Shown: piece by piece, positions 1 through 7,506 of the stretch | Numbering within the stretch: the first letter of the stretch is position 1 | Layout of the letters: each line of letters starts with the position of its first letter | NCBI GenBank assembly: GCA_024230295.1 | Contig: JAAERN010000069.1 | Span: 1 to 33,751, forward strand | Direction of reading: 5' to 3' | Length of the DNA stretch: 33,751 bases | DNA from: Planctomycetota bacterium | Lineage (GTDB): Bacteria > Planctomycetota > Phycisphaerae > Phycisphaerales > SM1A02 | Notes under the pieces: model-generated | Databases searched by the model: none | Seen by the model: the letters and a program-made list of their open reading frames with translations, nothing else | What the model was told of the DNA's origin: nothing | Made by a program: the position numbers and the translations under genes

Positions 1-49
1 CGCACGGATCACACCCGTGAGGTCACAGGTTCGAGTCCTGTATGGCCCA
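1..49 (+). tRNA. tRNA-Val (anticodon CAC), 3' part only
   Basis: The window opens inside a tRNA. Anticodon stem CACGG (3-7) pairs with CCGTG (15-19) around a 7-base loop whose middle bases 10-12 are CAC, reading the valine codon GUG. A 5-base variable loop follows, then the T arm ACAGG/TTCGAGT/CCTGT (25-41), the acceptor 3' strand ATGGCCC (42-48) and the discriminator A (49). The bases after it are TTG, so the CCA end is not encoded and must be added by nucleotidyltransferase. The D arm and 5' acceptor strand lie outside the window. Confidence 0.93.
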
Positions 50-82
50 TTGAACAAGCCGCCCTTCGGGCGGCTTGTTCAA
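50..82 (+). terminator. Strong hairpin right after the tRNA
   Basis: A perfect 15-bp inverted repeat (50-64 with 68-82) with a TTC loop starts one base after the tRNA. No T-run follows, so it is not a canonical intrinsic terminator. It may act as a terminator or as a 3' processing or stability hairpin of the tRNA precursor. Confidence 0.55.
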
Positions 83-94
83 TAGAGCAGGCTT

Positions 95-155
95 CGAGAC
101 GATCAGTTCAGGGGATCAGGTGCCGCCTCGGTACCTGACCCCCTGAGCGGTCTCG
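95..155. other. Long imperfect stem-loop between tRNA and flippase gene
   Basis: CGAGAC (95-100) pairs with GTCTCG (150-155). After an internal loop, TCAGGGG (108-114) pairs with CCCCTGA (140-146), then one A.C mismatch, then TCAGGT (116-121) with ACCTGA (133-138). That gives 19 pairs. It sits about 115 bases before the flippase start. No T-run follows and no known riboswitch signature was recognised. The rest of 83-270 shows nothing else. Confidence 0.45.
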
Positions 156-270
156 GCGTGAGCAAAGTGAAGGTCCGCCTAGGGGCCGTCCCACACCCCG
201 CTGCACGCTGCGCCTACCATGGCGATCCACGTGGGGAGCAATATGCTCCGCAATGTGAACAGAGAACCGG

Positions 271-1869
271 ATGCCGACTGAAGCAAAACGAGGGATCATC
301 AGGGTCGGCAGCAACTATGTGCGGCTGTTGGCGACGCTGGGGTGCGGAATTGCGCTGGTTCCGTTGCTCTCGTCCTGGCTGGGAGCTCAGGCGCTTGGCT
401 TGTTCTTTCTGCTGCTTTCGCAGGCGGGCCTCGCCTCGCTGTTTCGGGACATTGTGCAGACCAGTCTGACGCGAGAATTGGCATCTTCGTGGCATGCCGA
501 CGGCGACTTCCGCCCGACGGCCGCCGCTGCGAACGTCGTGAGCCTCGCTGCAGGTGGCATCACGGTGCTCACGTTCGCCATCATGATTCTCGTGCTTCCG
601 CTGCTGCAGGTTCCCGCGGAGTTCCTGTGGGCTGCTCGGTGGATTCTCGTCTTTGAGGGTGTATTCACGCTGTTTTTCTGCATCACCGCTTCTGCAACCA
701 GCATGTTTATCGTTCGCGAAGAATTCGTTCTGCAGAACATCTTCATCCTCGGGCGCCGCTCGGACTTTTTGATCTCTGTCTTGGTGTTTGGGGCGATTTG
801 GCCCACGTTGGATCCTGGCTGGGGCATGTTGTACCTCTCGGCAGGCGCGGTCGCCATACGGACATTAGTTGTCTTGATTTCGATTGTCGTGATGTGGATC
901 CGCGAGCCCGATCTGTTGGCGCCGCCGTGGACGGCGAAGCGCGAACAGGTCCGCAAGATCACGAGTACGTTCGGATGGAACTCGGGCGTCACGCTTGCTA
1001 CGAACATGCATGATCGAGCGGGAACCTTCATCATCAACTACTGGTTCGGCCTCCTTGGCAATGCGGTCTTCGGACTCGCCATGCGACTGGTGTCTTATGT
1101 TCGGCAGTTCACGATCGGAATGACGGCCGGTGTCGAGGCTGTTGGCGCCAGGCTCTCGTCCGACGAGGGAAATGTCGACTCGCTACAGCGAATGCTTCGG
1201 ACATTGACCCGCATGCACGGACTCATGGCATGGCCGGCGGTCATTGTTACGTTCCTGCTCGCGGAAGATCTACTTCGGCTCTGGATCGGTCGATCGATTG
1301 AGAACGCCGAGGATTACATTGACATGGCTGCGATGCTTGTCCGCATCATGGTGCTCGGGCTGGCCGCCCGCGCAATCTCTGATGGCTGGGTTTTTCTGCT
1401 CTATGGCGCTGGCTTCATCAACAAGTACGCCAAGACCCTGTTCGTGGGAGGCATCGTCAGCCCGATTCTCGCTATTGCGTTTGTGATGCTGATGCCCGAT
1501 CTGGGTGATCGGGTCGTGGTGTGGAACGCGATCTCGGGACCGAGTTGGGCGATTGCGATCTGTTTCTTCGTCTTCCACGGCATTCTGCTTCCGCTGCGAG
1601 GTGCCGCCATCCTCAATATCTCGCCGATGAATTTCTTTGGCCCGCTTTTTTCTCCGTTGCTCGTTGCGCTGCTGGCAGCGCCAATCTTGTTCGTTCCAAC
1701 GTGGATTGCCGGAACCGGGACATGGACGATTTGGAACCTTGTGATCGGTGTCGGTAGTTATGCCATCGCGTACGGCGGCATCGGCGGCATGTTGCTGCTT
1801 TCGGCGGATGAGCGGCGGCGTCTGATCGGTGCCATATCGCCGTTTGGATCGAGCAAGCAAGCCGAGTGA
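271..1869 (+). CDS. Polytopic membrane protein, probable polysaccharide flippase
   Basis: A 532-residue protein built almost entirely of hydrophobic helices, about 12 to 14 by eye, with short charged loops. This matches the length and look of the Wzx/MVF-type oligosaccharide flippase family, which moves lipid-linked sugars or similar lipids across the inner membrane. Regions supporting this are the N-terminal GIIRVGSNYVRLLATLG with GIALVPLLSSWLGAQALG and an internal Gly/Ala-rich helix near AVFGLAMRLVSYVRQF. The start at 271 is an ATG with no strong ribosome binding site nearby. No glycosyltransferase or polymerase genes are adjacent, so the substrate cannot be inferred. It could instead be another member of the MOP (MATE-like) exporter superfamily. 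The stop lies 23 bases before upp, so the two may share a transcript. Confidence 0.72.
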   Translation: MPTEAKRGIIRVGSNYVRLLATLGCGIALVPLLSSWLGAQALGLFFLLLSQAGLASLFRDIVQTSLTRELASSWHADGDFRPTAAAANVVSLAAGGITVLTFAIMILVLPLLQVPAEFLWAARWILVFEGVFTLFFCITASATSMFIVREEFVLQNIFILGRRSDFLISVLVFGAIWPTLDPGWGMLYLSAGAVAIRTLVVLISIVVMWIREPDLLAPPWTAKREQVRKITSTFGWNSGVTLATNMHDRAGTFIINYWFGLLGNAVFGLAMRLVSYVRQFTIGMTAGVEAVGARLSSDEGNVDSLQRMLRTLTRMHGLMAWPAVIVTFLLAEDLLRLWIGRSIENAEDYIDMAAMLVRIMVLGLAARAISDGWVFLLYGAGFINKYAKTLFVGGIVSPILAIAFVMLMPDLGDRVVVWNAISGPSWAIAICFFVFHGILLPLRGAAILNISPMNFFGPLFSPLLVALLAAPILFVPTWIAGTGTWTIWNLVIGVGSYAIAYGGIGGMLLLSADERRRLIGAISPFGSSKQAE

Positions 1870-1892
1870 CGCCATGAAGGTATCTTGATCGC

Positions 1893-2534
1893 ATGCCTCA
1901 CCCGGAACATCCAAATCTTCAAGTACTCGACCATCCGTTGATCCAAGACAAACTGGCTCGGATTCGCGACGAGGCGACGCCGCCTGGTTTCTTCCGCGCG
2001 CTGGTGTCCGAAGTCGCGGGTCTCATGGTCTTTCAGGTGAGTCGTGATCTTGCATTGCAAAAAGAACTCGTCCAGTCTCCGCTTGAGAAAACCGAAGTGT
2101 TTCGGCTGGCGACGCCGGTGACGATCGTGCCTATTCTCCGCGCTGGCATTGGTCTTGCCGATGGCATCGCCTCACTTATGCCCGAGGCGAGGATCGGCCA
2201 CATCGGTCTCTATCGTGATGAGGATTCGCTGGAGCCAGTCAGTTATTACTGCAAACTTCCCAAGGACATCGCGGATGGACCGGTGTTTCTCGTTGACCCG
2301 ATGCTGGCAACCGGTGGTTCTGCCGTTGCTGCAGTCAAGGTCCTGAAAGAGCACGGGTGTTCCGACATCAGACTCATCTGTCTGGTAACTGCGCCGGAGG
2401 GTGTTCGCGCCGTGAGTAAGGCTGCGCCCGACGTGCCCATTTCAACCGCTGCACTTGATCGCCAACTCAATGAACTCGGCTACATCCTTCCCGGTCTTGG
2501 AGATGCAGGCGATCGGATGTTTGGGACTCGCTAA
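1893..2534 (+). CDS. upp: Uracil phosphoribosyltransferase
   Basis: Converts uracil and PRPP to UMP and pyrophosphate in cytoplasmic pyrimidine salvage. The 213-residue length is usual for the family. Visible motifs: VPILRAGIGLADG at about 79-91, the PRPP-binding loop VDPMLATGGSA at about 134-144, LICLVTAPEGV in the next strand, and the C-terminal uracil-binding end LNELGYILPGLGDAGDRMFGT. The ATG at 1893 follows a weak AAGG about 13 bases upstream and begins the usual N-terminus (HPNLQVLDHPLIQDKL). It follows the flippase gene by 23 bases and may be cotranscribed with it, although the functions are unrelated. All key motifs are intact. Confidence 0.96.
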   Translation: MPHPEHPNLQVLDHPLIQDKLARIRDEATPPGFFRALVSEVAGLMVFQVSRDLALQKELVQSPLEKTEVFRLATPVTIVPILRAGIGLADGIASLMPEARIGHIGLYRDEDSLEPVSYYCKLPKDIADGPVFLVDPMLATGGSAVAAVKVLKEHGCSDIRLICLVTAPEGVRAVSKAAPDVPISTAALDRQLNELGYILPGLGDAGDRMFGTR

Positions 2535-2586
2535 GCAGCATCTGGCGGGGCTCTTTCAAATCTCAGTGAGAATGTGACGATGTTGT

Positions 2587-2615
2587 TTGACTCGTTTGGA
2601 GGCTTGTGGTTTAAT
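2587..2615 (+). promoter_or_regulatory. Sigma-70-type promoter for the Cys-rich dockerin gene
   Basis: TTGACT (2587-2592) and TTTAAT (2610-2615) are separated by exactly 17 bases, each matching five of six consensus positions. Transcription would start near 2622, about 37 bases before the ATG at 2659. Confidence 0.65.
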
Positions 2616-2658
2616 TGGATGCCAATCTTGTGGACGGGAAACAAGAGGAGAAGACATC

Positions 2659-3324
2659 ATGAAGATGTTGCTTCTAGGCGTGATTACAAGTTTGTTTTTT
2701 GTGGCGGGGGCGCATGCTGGAAATGATGCCGAGGGCGCATGTTGTCTTGAGAATTCGGACGGACACTGGTTCTGTATTCAGACCAACTCGGATCACTGTG
2801 AACACGAGGGTGGAGCTTGGCACGGCAGTGGGAGCGAGTGCGCAGGGGAACAGTGTCCGCAGGACATGATTGGCGCCTGCTGCATGCTCGGCGGTTGCCT
2901 TCCTTCTGGACAATCTTCGTGCGAGGGGTTCTTCGGAGTCTGGTTCGGCCCCGGATCGACGTGTGACATGGTGTCATGCTCAGATGAGTCGGGTGCATGT
3001 TGTATTACAACGCCCAACGGTGAAGTGATATGTGTGGAACTGGGCGAATGGGAGTGTGGCGAGGAAGGTGGCGAGTGGCTCGGCCCAGATACATTGTGTG
3101 ACGATGCCGCATGCAGCAAACCGATGATGGGCGCGTGCTGTATCAACGGCGGCTGCCTCATGCTGTCTGCTGACGATTGTGACATGGTTCACGGCATCCG
3201 GCACGAGATACCGTGTGATCAGGTCGAGTGCCCGGCATATTGCCCTGGCGATGTGAATGGCGATGGCGTCGTCGACGTGAACGACATTCTGATCGTGCTC
3301 TCTGACTGGGGGCCCTGCAACTGA
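2659..3324 (+). CDS. Secreted Cys-rich repeat protein with dockerin-like tail
   Basis: A 221-residue secreted protein. The ATG at 2659 follows GAGGAG (2645-2650) and opens a clear signal peptide (MKMLLLGVITSLFFVAGAHA, cleavage before GND). An in-frame upstream start at 2587 would overlap the promoter and lacks the signal. The mature part carries four repeats of about 40-45 residues beginning GACC, each with further cysteines and a GG.W.G..C pattern, probably a disulfide-stabilised fold. The C-terminus GDVNGDGVVDVNDILIVL plus DWGPC is one half of a type-I-dockerin-like calcium-binding motif, common in Phycisphaerae exported proteins. The biochemical role is unknown. One GACC-type unit recurs in the M6 protease at 18415-21324. 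It has its own promoter and terminator. Confidence 0.85.
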   Translation: MKMLLLGVITSLFFVAGAHAGNDAEGACCLENSDGHWFCIQTNSDHCEHEGGAWHGSGSECAGEQCPQDMIGACCMLGGCLPSGQSSCEGFFGVWFGPGSTCDMVSCSDESGACCITTPNGEVICVELGEWECGEEGGEWLGPDTLCDDAACSKPMMGACCINGGCLMLSADDCDMVHGIRHEIPCDQVECPAYCPGDVNGDGVVDVNDILIVLSDWGPCN

Positions 3325-3355
3325 TTGATCCGAGTATTATGGGAGAGGAGAATGC

Positions 3356-3391
3356 CGGCCAGTCCCTAAGGGGCTGGCCGTCTCTTGTTTT
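3356..3391 (+). terminator. Intrinsic terminator, probably bidirectional
   Basis: An 11-bp stem (3356-3366 with 3370-3380, one T.G pair) with a TAA loop is followed by a T-rich stretch ending in TTTT (3388-3391). It lies between the dockerin gene and the convergent methyltransferase gene that ends at 3402. Confidence 0.8.
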
Positions 3392-3401
3392 GCAAGGTGG
3401 T

Positions 3402-5150
3402 TCAGTGACGTCGGTGCAGCCACCACGCGAGGATCGACTCTGATACGTCTACGCCAAGCCCGAATGCTTCATGCATCAATCTCGCGGACTCACACAGGCT
3501 GGTATTGCGGGATGCGTCGTTACCGGCGTGGGTCGCGGCAGTGAATGCAGTTGCCGCGCGGTGCCAGAGTTCTTGGTGGGGCGGCGCCGGCAGCGCCAAA
3601 ACATCTCGGGCCGCGAGTTTGATCGCCGAGGGGCTGCGGGCCGTTCCGAGGTGTCGATGCATGGCGATCAGCGAGACGAGCGGGCAAGCCAGCAAGGCTG
3701 CGACTTCCGAGAGTCGCTCTGCCGTCACGCTGATGATCGGGACGCTTGGAAGCCACTGCCCGTCTATATCAAGAACCGGCTCGAGAATGCGGGTCTGTGT
3801 TGGGAGCAGCACCTTCGGGACGAGTCGAGACGCCGCCCAGTCCTGCATGGACGGTTCAAGCGAGGAAAGCGTGACACCTGGACGGTGCCAGGATTGCTTG
3901 TGAAGCCGCATCGCTCGCTCACCCCACAGGCATTGGGCCACATCGAGTCCGCCGGTCGTGACGACCGGGGCGACCTCAGGGGGAATCGGATCTGGCGTTT
4001 CGACGAGTGCTGGAAGTAATCCGTAATACTGATCGCGGAAGTCGGCGGTGGCGTGGGCGATGCCTCCGAGCGTTCCGAGTTGTTCAAACGGCGGTAGATC
4101 CGGCACGCCAAAGGCGGGCGAGGCGAGTGTGGCCCATGAGTGACCGATGCCGGGGCGCGGCGATGGTGTGTACTCGGTGGTGGGAAGGCCACCGAACCGG
4201 CGAACTGGCGCAGGATCTCCGCTCGATCGTTTGTGAATGCCAATGGCACAGACGTGTACCTGCGCGTCAAAGATGCGGGCATTGGTGGACCATCCGAATG
4301 TCGGCTGGCAGTTCTTGAGCATCGTGTCGCGGATGGATTGGGTGTCTCGGGCGGCGAGCACGCTGAGCGGTTGGACGAGTGTCATGCGGCCGCCGCTGCG
4401 CAGTGATTTGCCTGCCAGCAGCAAAAAGATGGAGGCGATGTCGGCGTAGGGGCCGATCGGAGCTCCGGCGAGGATTGCGGCGCGTCGGCGAAGCGTCTCG
4501 GCATCCGTCCGGCGCCGAAGCGGCGTGCCGAAGGGCGGATTGCCCACGATGATGTCGGCGCTATGCGCAGGCAACGCATCGTCGTGGAACGCGTCGATGG
4601 TATGAATGCCGATTGCTGCTTCAGGAGCGTCTCCTGCGAGCGACGAGATGCGACCTCTGAGCCATGCAGTCGCGAGTGGATCTGGATCGAATCCGGTGAG
4701 TTGCGGTCCGATGCATCGCCACGCCGCGGATTCAGAACCGCCAACGCGGTGGCGGTGCAACGCTGCAAGCCGGGCACCTGCGGCCAAGAGAAACCGCCCG
4801 GAGCCGCATGCCGGGTCGAGCACAGTTGGCATGTCGCAGGCACCGCCTGCCAGCCACGGATCAAGCGTGTGATCCAGAATAAACGCGACCAGTTCGGTGG
4901 GTGTATAGAAAGCTCCGGCGCGGCGGCGGGCCTTGGCAGGCACGGCATCGGTGGTGGCGAAGTGGCTACTGAGGATTGGGAGCAGCGGTTCCAGATCGTC
5001 GGAGTCCGCGGCCTGCTTATGCAGCAGGGCGGCTGCGCAGGCAATCCTTGCCATGGGTGCCGCGGCGGACCCGACAGCCGCGTCAATACGCTCCAGAAAC
5101 TCAATTACCTCAAGGGTCATGCTGGTCACGATAGAGAGAATTGCGGGCAT
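3402..5150 (-). CDS. N6-adenine-type DNA methyltransferase, solitary
   Basis: A 582-residue DNA methyltransferase of the N6-adenine class. Motif order is X (GAFYTPTELVAFIL, 79-92), then the SAM-binding motif I (DPACGSGRFL, 112-121), then the catalytic motif IV NPPF (204-207). This order is typical of gamma-class enzymes such as HsdM or Type IIG methylase domains. The C-terminal 300 residues would hold target recognition (TRD) and contain motifs such as LVPKVLLPTQTRILEP. No PD-(D/E)xK-like or helicase partner is visible in or beside the gene, so restriction activity is not supported. It may be an orphan regulatory or protective methylase. The start at 5150 is the first ATG; a second in-frame ATG at 5117 is possible, and neither has a strong ribosome binding site. 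Confidence 0.85.
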   Translation of the reverse strand: MPAILSIVTSMTLEVIEFLERIDAAVGSAAAPMARIACAAALLHKQAADSDDLEPLLPILSSHFATTDAVPAKARRRAGAFYTPTELVAFILDHTLDPWLAGGACDMPTVLDPACGSGRFLLAAGARLAALHRHRVGGSESAAWRCIGPQLTGFDPDPLATAWLRGRISSLAGDAPEAAIGIHTIDAFHDDALPAHSADIIVGNPPFGTPLRRRTDAETLRRRAAILAGAPIGPYADIASIFLLLAGKSLRSGGRMTLVQPLSVLAARDTQSIRDTMLKNCQPTFGWSTNARIFDAQVHVCAIGIHKRSSGDPAPVRRFGGLPTTEYTPSPRPGIGHSWATLASPAFGVPDLPPFEQLGTLGGIAHATADFRDQYYGLLPALVETPDPIPPEVAPVVTTGGLDVAQCLWGERAMRLHKQSWHRPGVTLSSLEPSMQDWAASRLVPKVLLPTQTRILEPVLDIDGQWLPSVPIISVTAERLSEVAALLACPLVSLIAMHRHLGTARSPSAIKLAARDVLALPAPPHQELWHRAATAFTAATHAGNDASRNTSLCESARLMHEAFGLGVDVSESILAWWLHRRH

Positions 5151-5297
5151 TCACCGATGTGGGGCTCCAATTTACTTTGTATCGAGGACCAAACGGCTCG
5201 CGGCGGCGTTGTGGAACCGAATAGTTTCGCCGCTATGTGGTGTGGTCGGTACTATCCCCATTCAGTTCCGTAACGCCTTATAAAAAGGAGCGCATCC

Positions 5298-5843
5298 ATG
5301 ATGCTTCAAACACTTTTTGCGTGTTGTGTTGTTTCTGCGGTGGCCGTTGGATGCAATTCGTCCGGCCCAAAGCCTGCAACTGCAGGGCAGCGTCTGGACA
5401 GCTCCAATTCGGCGTCCATCGCACTTGCAGGATTTGAGCGAGACTCCAATTCGGGCAAGTTCTTCGACTCCGCATACGCCTACGCGGTATTTCCGAAGAT
5501 TACGAAGGGCGCTGTCGGCGTTGGTGTCGCGAGTGGGTCCGGTGAGGTGTATCGCGGAGGTGAACTTGTTGGGTATGCCAAGGCGACAAGCGTCACCATC
5601 GGTGCGCAAATTGGCGGCCAGACATTTTCGGAGATCATCTTCTTCGAGAATCGGTTTGCTTTCGACAAGTTCACGAACAACCAGTTCGTCGGACAGGCCT
5701 CTGCCGGCGCCGTTGCCGGCGAAAATGGAGGTCTTGACATGGCCAATTACAGCCATGGCGTTGTCATTTTCACACGAAACAACAAAGGATTGATCGTGGC
5801 GGCCGATGTTGGAGGCCAGAAGTTTGAATATGAGGCGAAGTAG
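5298..5843 (+). CDS. YSC84/SYLF-domain lipoprotein
   Basis: A 181-residue protein of the SYLF (YSC84-like) family, a lipid- and actin-associated fold in eukaryotes; bacterial members are small envelope proteins of unclear role. The ATG at 5298 has an excellent AAGGAG site (5285-5290). The N-terminus is a lipoprotein signal ending in the lipobox AVGC, so Cys19 is the likely lipidation site. The SYLF core is seen as AYAYAVFPKITKGAVGVGVA near 53-72, then GYAKATSVTIGAQIGGQTFSE, and ends with GLIVAADVGGQKFEYE. The length fits single-domain bacterial members. It is divergent from the methyltransferase and followed by the large RNA candidate. Confidence 0.88.
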   Translation: MMLQTLFACCVVSAVAVGCNSSGPKPATAGQRLDSSNSASIALAGFERDSNSGKFFDSAYAYAVFPKITKGAVGVGVASGSGEVYRGGELVGYAKATSVTIGAQIGGQTFSEIIFFENRFAFDKFTNNQFVGQASAGAVAGENGGLDMANYSHGVVIFTRNNKGLIVAADVGGQKFEYEAK

Positions 5844-5897
5844 TCACAATTCGTAGGTGCTGTGTGTCAGGCACTTGCGACACCTTCCACCGTTTGT

Positions 5898-5967
5898 CCC
5901 CGGTTTCTCCCCGGTTTCATCCACCGACTTCGCTGGACTTGCGGCGCAGAGCTGCGCGACGTATTAC
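5898..5967 (+). promoter_or_regulatory. Candidate promoter region of the large RNA
   Basis: CCCCGGTTTC occurs twice at an 11-base period (5898-5907 and 5909-5918), one helical turn apart, as activator sites often are. Downstream, TTGCGG (5939-5944) and TATTAC (5962-5967) sit 17 bases apart and resemble -35 and -10 boxes at three and four of six matches. The spacer contains the inverted repeat GCGCAG-AG-CTGCGC (5944-5957), possible operator DNA. Transcription would start near 5974, a few bases before the first paired base of the RNA's closing helix. Confidence 0.45.
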
Positions 5968-5973
5968 TGCGTG

Positions 5974-7002
5974 CGTTGTCGCTGGCTGCTCGGTCGAGGC
6001 CGGGCTGGCGAAAGGCTCTTTGAAAAGCGGAGAAGTACGTGTCGGACAGCGAGAAAAGCCTCCGATCCGAAAGCAGCTGAGAGACCGAAAGGTCACGAAG
6101 CAACGTTCCATGGTTTCCCGACATTCCAGGAACGGCCGACGGAACACATCGGAACGCACCCAAGTTTCTCGCAGTCGCATTCGGCCCGGCGCCACACAAC
6201 GATCGTGGCAACGGGACTGCAGTACCGAATGGTGTCTGGAAGGCCGTGAACGGAACCGTGTTTCGATACGGGGAAGCACACGAAACCACCAGAAACGGAT
6301 CGACGCCTCAAACAAGCGAACAAGGAAAGCCTTCGGGCACCGAGTTCGTGACGCGACGATCGCGACAAGTCCAATAACCTCAGCCATGGAAATACCAGGC
6401 CGTGTCCTGCACGGAATGGACATGGAAGTGGAATGAGGAGTTCGAGGGCAGCATGGCTGCCCGGGCCGGCGGTTCCGGCGGCCCGAGCAATTGATGCTGT
6501 GGACCACCTCACGCGACCAAGTCGAGCAATCAGTTTATGACCCACACCGGGCGTGGGATCGGCGGAGAACATTCGTGTTCAAAGTCAAAGTTGATAGAAG
6601 TCTTGCCAAGACCGCGAGGAGGCTAGCACTGCTCGTGCATGGGATCCATGGTTCCGACGGGAACCACGGGAGATCCGAATGCCATGCACAGAAAGTAGCG
6701 CAGCTCGAAAGGAGTGGAGCGTAAATGCCACAAACGCTCACCGCGAGGCAACGCGGCGAGGACGCTGCCACTTAACGGAAACCGACACGCCCGATGTGCA
6801 CCGGGTAAGGTAGGGTCGCCTACCGAGATCACCGCGAGCGCCGATCATCGCCTACGCCGAAAGGCAACAGGAAGATGAACCGGTCCAGCTCAGCCCGGCC
6901 GAGCAGCCAGCGACTGCCTCAAGTGTGTGGGGGGACCCCCGCACTTGGGGGAGGAGAGAAGAAGCGAGGACGAGTCCAACGACTCGTCCTCGCGTTTTTT
7001 TT
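5974..7002 (+). ncRNA. Large structured non-coding RNA, about 1.03 kb, family not recognised
   Basis: No frame here encodes a plausible protein; the longest open frame is Arg-rich and lacks any domain. The RNA signs are strong. The 5' segment 5978-5992 pairs perfectly with 6900-6914 (15 bp) and 5999-6007 with 6891-6899 (9 bp), with one 6-base bulge, closing a domain of about 935 bases. Inside are many local hairpins: GACC-GAAA-GGTC (6083-6094), GCC-TTCG-GGC (6329-6338), CCATG/CATGG enclosing CCGTG/CACGG (6384-6425), GGGCAGC/GCTGCCC (6446-6462), CCCAC/GTGGG (6541-6557), GAACA-TTCG-TGTTC (6567-6580), a three-tier hairpin (6635-6689), GGTAGG-GTCG-CCTACC (6809-6824) and GCC-GAAA-GGC (6856-6865). 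A hairpin at 6920-6947 and a terminator follow. I found none of the RNase P, tmRNA or SRP RNA signatures. The 5' end is inferred from the promoter guess. Confidence 0.82.
6964..7002 (+). terminator. Intrinsic terminator of the large RNA
   Basis: A perfect 12-bp stem (6964-6975 with 6982-6993), a 6-base loop CCAACG, then G and eight T residues (6995-7002). On the minus strand the stem is followed by TTCTTCTCTCC, so it may also stop transcription of the gene at 7033-7401. Confidence 0.95.
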
Positions 7003-7032
7003 GCAATCTTGGAATTCGTTCCCGCTGCTGAA

Positions 7033-7401
7033 TCAACCTGCGCGTGCGCCATCGAGTGGTAGCGAAGGTGGAATGTCTTCTTCAGTCGGGACCATGATCT
7101 CCATGGTGTTGATCCAGGCCTTCGGAATCTTCTGCACGCTTCCGATCTGATCTGGCCCGCGGGAGTCGGTCAAGGCAATGAACTGCTCACACTCGTGAAT
7201 GAGCAGGCCGACCGTATGGACCTCGGCGAGCGGTCGAAGCGCAAACTCCACCATGTCCTCTGGATCCTCCCAGCCAGGCCCTCCACGGGCCTCGGCATCG
7301 ACCCAGCGAACTGACACGACCGGCCACGTGCGGGCGAGTGCCCGATCGGCGTCGCCGGAGTGGGTCGGCTGCGATTCGTTGGTCGGTCTGACCTGCGGCA
7401 T
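7033..7401 (-). CDS. Hypothetical 122-residue protein, phage-like in appearance
   Basis: A 122-residue soluble, acidic protein. The start is the ATG at 7401, chosen because GGAGG stands 7 bases before it; a longer frame upstream runs antisense to the ankyrin gene. The core VVSVRWVDAEA near residue 28, then TVGLLIHECEQFIALTDS, then VQKIPKAWINTMEIM resembles the pattern 'W.DA...GWL..E.dd.I.la......IPk.wI' that I associate with small uncharacterised phage proteins. That resemblance is from memory, not a search. No function can be assigned. It faces the large RNA gene tail-to-tail, 30 bases beyond its terminator. Confidence 0.7.
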   Translation of the reverse strand: MPQVRPTNESQPTHSGDADRALARTWPVVSVRWVDAEARGGPGWEDPEDMVEFALRPLAEVHTVGLLIHECEQFIALTDSRGPDQIGSVQKIPKAWINTMEIMVPTEEDIPPSLPLDGARAG

Positions 7402-7506
7402 AGGAATACCTCCAGCCTGACAATGCCTGTCGGGTCTCGATCTTTTCGGAGCATGAAGTAGACTGACAGTTCGGAGTGTGTCCAAGAGCCGTCCAGGAGC
7501 GCAGGC

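Noticed and set aside
387-1037. 216-codon minus-strand frame
   Set aside because: Shadow of the flippase-like membrane protein; charged and Thr/Arg-rich with no start signal.
4563-5273. 236-codon frame on the plus strand
   Set aside because: Antisense to the methyltransferase, whose motifs X, I and IV fix the true frame; composition is Cys/Arg-rich.
5864-6436. 190-codon open frame inside the large RNA region
   Set aside because: Arg/Ser-rich with no hydrophobic core, no ribosome binding site and no domain; its bases are explained by RNA helices such as 5978-5992 with 6900-6914.
5974-7002. Identification of the large RNA as RNase P RNA, tmRNA or SRP RNA
   Set aside because: The GAGGAAAGTCC and ACAGAA...GGCTTA signatures of RNase P, the tRNA-like ends of tmRNA and the GGAAGG...AGCAGCC loop of SRP RNA are all missing, and the length is far larger.
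5971-7002. Group II intron, because GTGCG occurs at 5971
   Set aside because: No domain V-like 34-base hairpin and no reverse transcriptase were found, and the ends are joined by a long helix and finish in an intrinsic terminator, unlike an intron.
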